From Caldifarciminota bacterium (GTDB lineage Bacteria > Hydrothermota > UBA3072), in NCBI GenBank assembly GCA_016930175.1, contig JAFGHJ010000023.1, positions 22,810 to 86,809 of the forward strand: DNA of 64,000 nt, given 5' to 3'. Made by a program: the position numbers and the translations under genes. Under the pieces are notes generated by a model. The model did not search any database and had not been told where the DNA came from. It saw only the letters and a list, made by a program, of their open reading frames with translations. Positions 54,050 through 61,437 of this stretch are shown here, one piece after another; positions within the stretch are counted from its first letter, which is position 1; each line of letters starts with the position of its first letter.

Positions 54050-54105
54050 AAACAGAGGAAGCAATCAGTGGAATTCAAGTTTTGCTGATCGCTTTCTCTG
54101 TTTTT
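54050..54105 (+). terminator. Terminator of the receptor-PorV operon
   Basis: AAACAGAGGAAGCAATCAG at 54049-54067 pairs with CTGATCGCTTTCTCTGTTT at 54085-54103 over 19 bp with one G-T pair and one mismatch, followed by T residues. Confidence 0.85.
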
Positions 54106-54114
54106 ATACGGGGC

Positions 54115-54142
54115 TTGCCTTTTTTCTTTCATTAAATATACT
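54115..54142 (+). promoter_or_regulatory. Promoter of the repeat lipoprotein gene
   Basis: TTGCCT 54115-54120, 16 bases, TATACT 54137-54142. Confidence 0.6.
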
Positions 54143-54236
54143 TTAAAGGTATTTTTCTTATCTTCTGAAGAAGGGGAATTGATTTGATAAGAAGGAAGAG
54201 GATAAAACAAAAGTAATGGAAAATAGGGGAGGTGAA

Positions 54237-55397
54237 ATGAAGTCGTTCTTATCGGGATTTTTGTTCATTTTAACTGCAATTTTATTGATAGACGGATGTG
54301 CCGGGAAAAGTGCAAATTATAAATACTTCCGTAAAGTTGATATCGATGGGAGGTATTCTATTATAGGAAAGTATCCGCTGAGTCCTGAAATGGGAAATAA
54401 GGGAGAAGCGTATCGCTTTTTGTATAATAAGAAGGGAGAACTTATAAGAGTAGATTACCTTATGGGAGGAAAACTCAGAGACGGGTCTTTTTTTGGAAAT
54501 AATGTTGCACAGGTTTTAATCGAACATTTTGAAACATATGAGAAAAGGGCGTATTTTGACGTGAATGGTTTGTCTGTTAGAGATAGATATGGTGTTTATT
54601 CCATACGATTGGAATTGAACGATAATAATCTCCCAACTTCCAAGTTGAATTGCGGCGTGTTTGGTGAATTTACGGAAGATATTTATGGTGTAGTGCAGTA
54701 CTTGTGGACCCTTGACGGCGAAGGACGGATAAAAAAAGCCATTTTCTATGATTTTTTGGGGAAAAGATTAACAATCGAAGAAGGTGGATTTGAAACAGCT
54801 TTTAAATATGACGAAGACGGCAATATGATTGAAAGAAGTTATTTCGATTCTAAGGGAAATCTAAAAGAAAACAAGGATGGCGTTGCTGTATTGCGTCAGA
54901 AATTTGATGATAAAGGAAATATAATCGAAATAAGACAATTCGATGCTGCGAATAAATTAATAGAGTTAGGGAACGGAGTTGCCGTTACAAATCAGAAGTT
55001 TGATGAAGATGGGAATATTGTTGAAACCAGATATTTGGGGAAAGATGAGAAGCTGAAAGAGAACAATATGGGTGTTGCCATTATGCGGTGCAGGTTCGAT
55101 GCTTACGGAAATATAGTGGAACAGAAATATTATGATATGTCAGATAAGCTTACAGAGGGCAAATTTTATGGATTCGCGACAAGGCAATGGGAATATGATG
55201 AAGACGGAAAATTGTTAGAAACCAGGTTTTTAGATGTTAACGGGAATTTGAAAAACACTATAAACGAAGAAGCTGCAATTTTGCGTATGAAATACGATAA
55301 AGATGGTAATCTTGAACAAATTTTACATCTTGATAAAGAGGGTAACCCGGTGGAGGATTCTTTGTTAAGCGTTCCCTTAAAAACCACCACCAAATAG
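54237..55397 (+). CDS. Lipoprotein with tandem 32-residue beta-hairpin repeats
   Basis: 386 residues from the ATG at 54237, which has GGGGAGG 5 bases before it; the upstream ATG at 54216 has none. The lipobox is LIDGC. From about residue 180 on, a unit of about 32 residues repeats: each starts with K/RFDxxGNIxE, has a Y/FDxxxKL turn and ends GVAxxxQ. Five copies are easily seen, the last ones more divergent. The pattern is a distant relative of YD/WG-type repeats; no enzyme motif is present. It is a single gene between two terminated units. Function unknown, perhaps a surface-binding scaffold. Confidence 0.78.
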   Translation: MKSFLSGFLFILTAILLIDGCAGKSANYKYFRKVDIDGRYSIIGKYPLSPEMGNKGEAYRFLYNKKGELIRVDYLMGGKLRDGSFFGNNVAQVLIEHFETYEKRAYFDVNGLSVRDRYGVYSIRLELNDNNLPTSKLNCGVFGEFTEDIYGVVQYLWTLDGEGRIKKAIFYDFLGKRLTIEEGGFETAFKYDEDGNMIERSYFDSKGNLKENKDGVAVLRQKFDDKGNIIEIRQFDAANKLIELGNGVAVTNQKFDEDGNIVETRYLGKDEKLKENNMGVAIMRCRFDAYGNIVEQKYYDMSDKLTEGKFYGFATRQWEYDEDGKLLETRFLDVNGNLKNTINEEAAILRMKYDKDGNLEQILHLDKEGNPVEDSLLSVPLKTTTK

Positions 55398-55463
55398 TAA
55401 CCACAAGATTAACACAGAATTTTCATTGTATTTTTTAAATAAAACTTAAAAGAGTGATGGGTT

Positions 55464-56684
55464 TTAGTATGTTTTGTGTGTTTCGTGGTTTAATAAACTT
55501 CCCAGCCTTTTCATTATTTCAAGACAGGCTCTTGTGTTGTGATATGGAGCTTTCCATGGACCCAATTTATCTTCTTCGGATAGATAAGGTTCGCCTTTTC
55601 TATTTACCCTGAAGAACCATTCTCCGTTTTCCCTGTCGATAATGTGGTTTTTTACAAAATTCCAGCAGTTGTAAGAAGCATCAAGGAATTTTTCGTCGTT
55701 CGATATTTGAAAGGCGTTCAGGAATCCGACCATCGCTTCTGCCTGGGGCCACCAGTGTTTATCCGTATCTGTTACTGCATCTCTTTTCCCCTCGTTCATC
55801 AAAGCTCCGTCGGAATCTATCCCTTCCTTTAGCACAATATTTACTGTTTGCAGAGAAGACTTCTTAACTTTTTCGAGCAGGTCTTCGCGATTTAGAATCT
55901 CGGCAGCTTCGCACAACAGCCAGCTCCCTTCTATATCGTGTCCATATGAAAAAAGATTGGATTTTAAATTCCAGAACTCATCGAAGAATAAATTAAAATG
56001 TCCGGTTTTAGGTTCGATTATTTTATCGAGAAATATGTTAATCAATAGTTCTAATTGTTTTTCTAATTTCTTATTCTTCCATATATTGAGGAGATTTGCA
56101 TATCCTTCGAGTACGTGTAAATGTGTATTCATAGTTTTCTTTTCGTTCTGGTCTTTATCACTCAATCGGACATCTCCGGTAGGTTCCCATTCCCTATCGC
56201 ATGCTTCAAAATAGCCGGTATATTCAGGGTCGAAACTGTATTTTTCAATTAATTCGAAAAGCTCGATTGCCCATTTAAGAGTGTCTTGATTACCGGAAAT
56301 TTTGTAGTATTCAACCAGAGCGTAGATGCAGAAAGCCTGCGCATAAATTTGTTTTTTATCGTTGATCGGATTACCTTTACAATCGAGCATCCAGTAAATA
56401 CCGCCTTTTTCGCGGTCGCGGAAATGTTCTTTTATGTATTCATAGGCACGTTTGGCTAAGTTTAGATATTTTTCTTCTTTAAATTTACTGTATATGATTG
56501 AGTATGTCCAGAGTATTCGTGTGTTCAGTACAGCCGATTTGGGGGAATCTTTAATTTTTTTTCCGTCATTTAAAATTCTTCCTAAAAATCCCCCGTTCTC
56601 TTCGTCGACTGTTTTATCCCAGAATGGAAGGATGTTATTTTTTAGTTCGTTTTCTATTTCTTTATAATAGTTATCTGCATTCAT
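55464..56684 (-). CDS. AGE-family sugar 2-epimerase (cellobiose 2-epimerase-like)
   Basis: 406 residues from the ATG at 56684 (MNADNYYKEIENEL); an ATG at 56702 lies before the likely transcription start. The alpha/alpha barrel has the AGE motifs THLHVLEGYANL, SYGHDIEGSWLL, HWWPQAEAMVGFL and GPWKAPYHNTRACLE, whose conserved His and Glu/Arg residues catalyse epimerisation at C2 of an N-acyl-glucosamine or of the reducing glucose of cellobiose. The last is the more likely by these motifs. The final ten residues (LLNHETHKTY) and the stop are encoded by a dispersed repeat, so the native end may be residue 396. Confidence 0.85.
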   Translation of the reverse strand: MNADNYYKEIENELKNNILPFWDKTVDEENGGFLGRILNDGKKIKDSPKSAVLNTRILWTYSIIYSKFKEEKYLNLAKRAYEYIKEHFRDREKGGIYWMLDCKGNPINDKKQIYAQAFCIYALVEYYKISGNQDTLKWAIELFELIEKYSFDPEYTGYFEACDREWEPTGDVRLSDKDQNEKKTMNTHLHVLEGYANLLNIWKNKKLEKQLELLINIFLDKIIEPKTGHFNLFFDEFWNLKSNLFSYGHDIEGSWLLCEAAEILNREDLLEKVKKSSLQTVNIVLKEGIDSDGALMNEGKRDAVTDTDKHWWPQAEAMVGFLNAFQISNDEKFLDASYNCWNFVKNHIIDRENGEWFFRVNRKGEPYLSEEDKLGPWKAPYHNTRACLEIMKRLGSLLNHETHKTY

Positions 56685-56746
56685 GAAATGCCTATTTAAC
56701 ATAATTTAATTAAGGCTTTTTTTGGAATTTGTCAAGCTTATTTTTA

Positions 56747-56774
56747 TTGACAAAAGAGGGTTTTATTTTAATAT
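56747..56774 (+). promoter_or_regulatory. Promoter of the thymidylate-synthase-family gene
   Basis: TTGACA 56747-56752, 16 bases, TAATAT 56769-56774. On the other strand TTGACA (56735-56730) with TTAATT 16 bases on would serve the epimerase gene. Confidence 0.6.
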
Positions 56775-56792
56775 TCAATCAGGGGGTGAATT

Positions 56793-57665
56793 ATGGCATC
56801 TGATAAAAAAACGAAGGGAAGTACGAAAGGTATACCCGTTTTGCACGTGGAAGGCGACTGTATAGCTCGTGCCTGGGAGAATTCTCTTATCTCGCTTTAC
56901 GAGAATGGATGCGATATCAAGACTCAATATGATAAACCAAACGATCCTCCAAGTAAAGATGCAACGATGATTATTACGGTCGCAGATCCTCTAAAAGAGC
57001 CGATGCTTCATAAGGATTTTCCCGCAGGTATTGAATTTCTGCAGGAGTATGTGATGGAGGTTTGCGAAGGGATTAAGGATCATCTTGTACGCGATACTGG
57101 TGACCCGGAGGATACACGCTGGGAATATACATATCATCAGAGGCTGTTTGCATATGAGGCGCCGGGTGTAAAACCTTTGAACCAGATTGAAATTATGTGC
57201 CAGAAGCTAAACGACAAGCCTTATACGAGGAGAGCCCAGGCTATTACCTGGAAAGTGTGGGAAGATAACGACTGTTACGACCCCGCGTGCCTTCAAAGTC
57301 TCTGGTGCCGTATTACAGAGGAAGACGGTGAATCTTTCCTGAATATGAACGTCCGTTTCCGCTCGAATGACGCCTACAAGGCTGCATTTATGAACATATT
57401 TGCGCTTGTCCAGTTGCAAGCTAAAATCGCGAAAAGAATTTCGGAGATTTCAAATAAGGATATTAAAATTGGGCGATACTGTCATTTTGCTGACAGCTAT
57501 CACCTTTACGGTTCTTATTTTGAAGAATTCAAGGGGCGTTTCTTGGGGGCTCTCGAGAAGCGTACTTTCGAAGGACGTACGATGCGTTATGAAGATTTTC
57601 GCGAGATGATGGAAGCCGCCCGCCCGTCGATTCTTGAACGGGTAAAGAATATGGAGAGAGAGTGA
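56793..57665 (+). CDS. Thymidylate synthase (ThyA) family protein
   Basis: 290 residues. The order of motifs follows ThyA: TRR (145-147) then AQAITWKV, a catalytic Cys candidate at 166 in DPACLQSLWCRI, and NVRFRSNDAYKAAFMNIFALVQLQA, equivalent to the QRSxDxxLGxPFNI strand/helix. Two conserved residues differ: Leu follows the Cys where ThyA has His, and the C-terminal part shows no classic YDPHPxIKM dUMP site. Archaeal-type ThyA and nucleotide hydroxymethylases vary in the same way. It may make dTMP in a strain lacking classic ThyA, or act on another pyrimidine. GGGGG lies 8 bases before the ATG. Confidence 0.72.
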   Translation: MASDKKTKGSTKGIPVLHVEGDCIARAWENSLISLYENGCDIKTQYDKPNDPPSKDATMIITVADPLKEPMLHKDFPAGIEFLQEYVMEVCEGIKDHLVRDTGDPEDTRWEYTYHQRLFAYEAPGVKPLNQIEIMCQKLNDKPYTRRAQAITWKVWEDNDCYDPACLQSLWCRITEEDGESFLNMNVRFRSNDAYKAAFMNIFALVQLQAKIAKRISEISNKDIKIGRYCHFADSYHLYGSYFEEFKGRFLGALEKRTFEGRTMRYEDFREMMEAARPSILERVKNMERE

Positions 57666-57699
57666 GTTGAGTCGGGAATTAAAGGTTGATCGTGGAAAG

Positions 57700-57812
57700 A
57701 AGTTAAAACATTAGTGTTATTTGTGTAATTTGTTGTTTCTGATTTTGGGGTGATGGGTTGAGTTTTAAATAAACGAAATAATTTAGTGTATTTAGCGTGT
57801 TTCGTGGTTAAT
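57700..57812. repeat. Dispersed repeat words before the ECF operon
   Basis: AGTGTTATTTGTGTAATTTG (57713-57732) and TTAGTGTATTTAGCGTGTTT (57783-57802) with CGTGGTTAATAATGG after it. The second ends directly at the ECF promoter. Confidence 0.65.
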
Positions 57813-57815
57813 AAT

Positions 57816-57841
57816 GGAACCGATACGTATTTAACAGGGTC
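57816..57841 (+). promoter_or_regulatory. ECF-type promoter, copy 1
   Basis: GGAACC (57816-57821), 16 bases beginning GAT, GGTC (57838-57841). This resembles ECF promoters (GGAAC...GTC) and recurs with the same spacing at 59407-59432. The ATG of the first Spy-like gene is 20 bases on. Confidence 0.7.
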
Positions 57842-57861
57842 TTATTTGAAAAGGAGGATAA

Positions 57862-58380
57862 ATGACAAAGAAGTGTATTTTTATTATATTATTACTTTTG
57901 GTTTTTGCCGTTTTTTCAGGATGTAGCCGAAAACCCGCCCGCGAGTATATTTCTAGAGCACCATTCAAACATCCGCATATAGGAGATAGCGCTTCCAGAT
58001 TTGACCATTGCAGAATAGATAGAATGGCTGATGATTTAGGATTATCCGCGGAGCAGCTTGAGGAGTTGAGAAATTTGGAGATGGAGATAACAAAAAAGCG
58101 TCTTGAGATGAGGCGGGACAGAAAACGCAGAGAGGACGTTAAAGTAAAAATTATCGAGATGGTGAAAGAAGACTCATTATCGAAAGAAGAAATTTTGAGC
58201 TTTATGGATGAGTTACATTCTTTGGGAGAAGAGAATAGGAAGGAAGCAGATAGTTTCATTGCCGAGAGATTAGCTAAAATGCATTCTATTCTCACAAAAG
58301 AGCAGCGGGAGAAGTTATCGAAAAAACTTGAAGAATTTGAGCCGAGAAGAAAATTTAAGCCGAAGAAAGATATAAAGTAA
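57862..58380 (+). CDS. Spy/CpxP-like lipoprotein, probable envelope sensor
   Basis: 172 residues. Lipobox VFSGC (Cys21). The mature part is almost all helix: LGLSAEQLEELRNLEMEITK, a basic RRDRKRRED loop, and ILTKEQREKLSKKL with the LTxxQ motif of Spy/CpxP. Residues HPHIGDSASRFDHC give a His/Cys-rich segment just after the lipobox, possibly metal-binding as in CnrX and ZraP. In the Cnr system CnrX is a periplasmic sensor paired with a small anti-sigma factor (CnrY) and an ECF sigma factor (CnrH); the next two genes fit these roles. AAGGAGG is 6 bases before the ATG. Confidence 0.78.
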   Translation: MTKKCIFIILLLLVFAVFSGCSRKPAREYISRAPFKHPHIGDSASRFDHCRIDRMADDLGLSAEQLEELRNLEMEITKKRLEMRRDRKRREDVKVKIIEMVKEDSLSKEEILSFMDELHSLGEENRKEADSFIAERLAKMHSILTKEQREKLSKKLEEFEPRRKFKPKKDIK

Positions 58381-58382
58381 TT

Positions 58383-58916
58383 ATGAATCAGGGGGCTTTT
58401 GCCTCTATTGTAGAGGAAACAAAAGGTGTTGTTTTGAAAGCTATTAGAAAGAGTCTGTTTTCCGAGTATTATTATGCGATAGATGATGTGGTTCAGGAAA
58501 CTTATATAAGAGCGTATAGGAGTCTTGTTAAGAATAAATTTAAGGAAGAATCTAAGCTGTCTTCATGGTTATACACAATTGCAAGGAATGAGTCGATAAG
58601 AATGAATAAAAAATTAAAGTCGGGAGAAAGAAGAAGAGAAAAGTATGTGGAAAGAAATATAGAATATCTGAATAGTTGCGAAATAAATAATATAGAGGGA
58701 AAAATAGAAAAGGATGATTTGCTTAACAAACTAAGTGAGGCTGTGAAAAATCTTCCGGATAAATATGGGAATGTTATTGATTTATATGTAAAGGGTTTTA
58801 ATGAGAAAGAGATAGCTAAATTCCTTTCGATTTCCCGGGGAACAGTAAAGTCGAGAATACACAGGGGAAAGGAGAAATTGAGGGAAATTTTAAAGAAGGA
58901 GGAAATATATGCATAG
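58383..58916 (+). CDS. ECF-type RNA polymerase sigma factor of the Spy operon
   Basis: 177 residues. Region 2: FSEYYYAIDDVVQETYIRAY and SWLYTIARNESIRMNKKLKS; region 4: LPDKYGNVIDLYVKGFNEKE and IAKFLSISRGTVKSRIHRGK, a clear helix-turn-helix. The linker is charged. The gene starts 3 bases after the Spy-like lipoprotein and overlaps the anti-sigma gene by 8. It is a good candidate to recognise the GGAACC-N16-GGTC promoters at 57816 and 59407. Confidence 0.92.
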   Translation: MNQGAFASIVEETKGVVLKAIRKSLFSEYYYAIDDVVQETYIRAYRSLVKNKFKEESKLSSWLYTIARNESIRMNKKLKSGERRREKYVERNIEYLNSCEINNIEGKIEKDDLLNKLSEAVKNLPDKYGNVIDLYVKGFNEKEIAKFLSISRGTVKSRIHRGKEKLREILKKEEIYA

Positions 58917-59208
58917 CATAAATGGAGAAATAGAGAAGAGGATACAAAGTAGCTTTTGGAGTGAAGAGATAGCCGGGAAAGTTATTTCTGAAAGATCCAG
59001 AAGAAGAAAAAGAAACTTGTCTGTTGTCGGTTCTTTAACAGTGGTTTTTTTCTTGTTTTTTGTTGTTGGTTTTAACGTTTCTAGAATAGAGCCTGCGAGT
59101 ACTTCCTGGAATGAAACCTTAATATCGACGGTCACAGAGAGTATTAATCCGTATATAATTCCGGAAGATGTGGATGAGTTCATCGAGTATTCTTTTAACG
59201 GACAATGA
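58909..59208 (+). CDS. Small single-helix anti-sigma factor (CnrY-like layout)
   Basis: 99 residues. Residues 1-36 are cytoplasmic and basic near the membrane (ISERSRRRKRN), 38-56 form one membrane helix (VVGSLTVVFFLFFVVGFNV), and 57-99 are outside. Size and topology match CnrY (about 95 residues), whose short cytoplasmic part binds the ECF sigma factor. There is no sequence similarity I can claim from memory. Its role rests on position after the sigma gene (8-base overlap) and on topology. Confidence 0.65.
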   Translation: MHSINGEIEKRIQSSFWSEEIAGKVISERSRRRKRNLSVVGSLTVVFFLFFVVGFNVSRIEPASTSWNETLISTVTESINPYIIPEDVDEFIEYSFNGQ

Positions 59209-59210
59209 TA

Positions 59211-59340
59211 AATTAGCCACTGATTTGCACAGATAAGCACGGATTCCCATCTGCTCCCCTCTTTTATTGTTTTCATTTTAGAAAATATAAAAATTTGTCT
59301 ATTTAATCTGTATGTATCTGTATCGATTCGTGGCTAATTA
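59211..59340. repeat. 130-bp repeat with terminal inverted repeats
   Basis: AATTAGCCAC (59211-59220) and GTGGCTAATT (59330-59339) are perfect inverted ends. Inside, ACAGATAAGCACGGATT and AATCTGTATGTATCTGTATC are imperfect inverted words of the TCTGCG/CACGGAT family. It lies between the anti-sigma gene and the next ECF promoter; no gene inside. Confidence 0.75.
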
Positions 59341-59406
59341 TTGGGTTGTGGGGGCAAAACGAATGAAAGATCTTGTGTTAATCTAGTGAAATCTGTGGTT
59401 TAAATT

Positions 59407-59432
59407 GGAACCGATGCAAAGTTCGTTAGGTC
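59407..59432 (+). promoter_or_regulatory. ECF-type promoter, copy 2
   Basis: GGAACC (59407-59412), 16 bases beginning GAT, GGTC (59429-59432), identical in spacing to copy 1. It follows a repeat word (TCTGTGGTTTAAATT) and lies 23 bases before the second Spy-like gene. Confidence 0.7.
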
Positions 59433-59455
59433 ATATCTGTAAAATGGAGGCAAAT

Positions 59456-59965
59456 ATGAAAAAGTATGTAATGATTATGTTATATATATTGATGGTTGTT
59501 TTCTTAACTTTACCTTTAACCCTTCAAGCAGAGAAAGGAATGTACGGAAAGGATATAAAAGGTGAAGCAGCATCTATGGGTAAGTGGCACCGCGATTGGC
59601 TTTCGTCTTTAAATCTCGATGAAAATGTATTACAAAAGATGCAGGAAATGAGATTGAAAAACAAAGAGGAAATAATTGACTTAAAGAATCGGATTGAAAA
59701 GAAAGAACTGGAGATGGAAAAAGTTCTTCTGGAGAAGGAATTGAATTTTAACAAGATACTCTCTATCCATGACGAAATTGCGAACCTAAGGCAAAAGATT
59801 TCAAGGGAAATGATAGAGAATAAGATAGAAATGTATAAGCTTATTCCCGACGATAAAAAGGAAGAGGCAAGAGAAATTTTTATTCATAAATTTTTAAGAA
59901 AAGGGCCCGGGAAGTTTGGAAAGCATGAAAGACGAGAAAATCCGGGATGCCCTATGAAGAGATAA
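59456..59965 (+). CDS. Second Spy/CpxP-like periplasmic protein
   Basis: 169 residues from the ATG at 59456 (GGAGG 6 bases upstream; an earlier ATG at 59405 falls inside the ECF promoter and is rejected). A signal peptide (1-25, ending LQA) is followed by a helical protein: WHRDWLSSLNLDENVLQKMQ, RLKNKEEIIDLKNRIEKKEL and MIENKIEMYKLIPDDKKEEA. The C-terminus has a single Cys and Met (GCPMKR). It is soluble rather than lipid-anchored. It is probably a stress-induced chaperone or sensor made when the ECF sigma factor is freed. Confidence 0.72.
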   Translation: MKKYVMIMLYILMVVFLTLPLTLQAEKGMYGKDIKGEAASMGKWHRDWLSSLNLDENVLQKMQEMRLKNKEEIIDLKNRIEKKELEMEKVLLEKELNFNKILSIHDEIANLRQKISREMIENKIEMYKLIPDDKKEEAREIFIHKFLRKGPGKFGKHERRENPGCPMKR

Positions 59966-59982
59966 CTTACCCTTCTTGATTC

Positions 59983-60024
59983 CTAAGGGGTGAAAATGTA
60001 TATATCATTGTTTTCACCCCTTAG
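59983..60024. terminator. Hairpin between the Spy gene and the efflux operon
   Basis: CTAAGGGGTGAAAA (59983-59996) pairs perfectly with TTTTCACCCCTTAG (60011-60024). Only a weak T run follows, so it may act as a partial terminator. Confidence 0.65.
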
Positions 60025-60029
60025 TTTCA

Positions 60030-60057
60030 TTGCTTATAGTCTAAAATAGATTATAAT
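60030..60057 (+). promoter_or_regulatory. Promoter of the efflux operon
   Basis: TTGCTT 60030-60035, 16 bases, TATAAT 60052-60057. The pump can therefore be read by the main sigma factor; no GGAACC box precedes it. Confidence 0.65.
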
Positions 60058-60075
60058 TGCTTTTGAGGGTATGTT

Positions 60076-61437
60076 ATGAAAAAAGATTTATGTGGAATAT
60101 GGCTAGTAAGATTGATGTTTAAATATATTTATCTGTTTATTGTTATTTCTTTACCCCTTTTAGGGTTTTCGGTGGAACAGGAAGGAGTTCTCGGGAAAGC
60201 CCTTTCAATCGATCAGTGTATTGAAATTGCTCTAAAAAATTCCCCGCTTATTGCGATTGCCGAGGGGGGTGTACGAAAGAGCGAATTAAATGTTGACGAC
60301 GCGAGAGCTGAATTTCTCCCAAAAATCAGCCTTTCGGGAGGATACTATATTGATGAGACTTATAATACATTTGAATGGAATCAAAATTATTACGATCTTA
60401 CAATTTCCGCTTCCATGCAGCCGTTTAACAGCGGTAGAACGTATCTTGATGTAGAAAGGACGGATGCTAACCTGACCTCTGCGAGAGAAGGTTATCGGCT
60501 TATACGTATAAATCTTGTTATGGAAGTGATAAGCCGGTATTATAATTTACTTAATGCGTTCGGGATGTTGGATATTAGAGAGGGGACACTTGAGCAGAAA
60601 AAGTACCAGCTAGAGTTTTCAAAAGCCCAATTTGAGCTGGGTATGGTTCCAAGAGCCGATACACTCAAAGCAAGAGCCGCTTTTGAAGGAGCCAGAGTTG
60701 ATTTGCATGAAGCAAACGGAGAACTTTTGATAAGAAGAGCGGAGCTCAATGAGGTAATGGGATTGAACCTGGATACTGCAATAATGATTGAAGATGTCGA
60801 GTTAAAAGAGTTAGACCTTCCCGAATTTGATAGTGTTTTAGCCGTTGCTTACAGGGAGAGACCTGATATAAAACAACAGGAATCTTCTGTTTTGGCTAGT
60901 AAATACAGTATGATGATAGCCTGGATCAACAGATTCCCGACGTTAACACTTACGGGAGGATACAGCCTTAATGCAGAGAGTTTTGCTTTTGAAGATCTGC
61001 CCATAACTAGACCTAATTGGGATGATAATTCCGACTGGAGTGTCGGATTAACTTTAAGTTTTCCTATATTTGACGGAGGAATAAAATCCCGTGCGATAAG
61101 GAAAGCCAATATAGACTTAAACAACGCAAAACTTGGATATGAAAATCTTAAAAGGCAGGCTGAACTGGAGGTGAAATCCTCTCATATTAATCTGGGAAAT
61201 GCGTCTAAGAAGATTGAGTTAACCGAGAGGCAGGTTGCGAGTGCCGAGGAAAGTTACGAGGCTGCTCTTGGCAGGTATAAAAACGGGCTTGCGCCGATAA
61301 CGGAGGTTATAGACGCTGAGGTTGCCCTTACGGAAGGAAAGGTTAATCTTATTAATTCAAAATATGATTTTCTTGAAGCTCGTGCTCTTTTAAAAAGAGC
61401 AATAGGAGTACTTTATGATAAGGAGGGACCGGAATGA
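60076..61437 (+). CDS. TolC-family outer-membrane efflux channel
   Basis: 453 residues. A signal segment (about 14-34) is followed by two internal repeats of the outer-membrane efflux fold: LSIDQCIEIALKNSPLIAIAEG, GYRLIRINLVMEVISRYYNL and EGARVDLHEANGELL in the first, RPDIKQQESSVLASKYSMMIAW and SLGNASKKIEL-type helices plus AALGRYKNGLAPITEVIDAE in the second. It forms the exit duct of a tripartite pump. The next gene overlaps it by 4 bases and encodes the membrane-fusion partner. Confidence 0.9.
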   Translation: MKKDLCGIWLVRLMFKYIYLFIVISLPLLGFSVEQEGVLGKALSIDQCIEIALKNSPLIAIAEGGVRKSELNVDDARAEFLPKISLSGGYYIDETYNTFEWNQNYYDLTISASMQPFNSGRTYLDVERTDANLTSAREGYRLIRINLVMEVISRYYNLLNAFGMLDIREGTLEQKKYQLEFSKAQFELGMVPRADTLKARAAFEGARVDLHEANGELLIRRAELNEVMGLNLDTAIMIEDVELKELDLPEFDSVLAVAYRERPDIKQQESSVLASKYSMMIAWINRFPTLTLTGGYSLNAESFAFEDLPITRPNWDDNSDWSVGLTLSFPIFDGGIKSRAIRKANIDLNNAKLGYENLKRQAELEVKSSHINLGNASKKIELTERQVASAEESYEAALGRYKNGLAPITEVIDAEVALTEGKVNLINSKYDFLEARALLKRAIGVLYDKEGPE

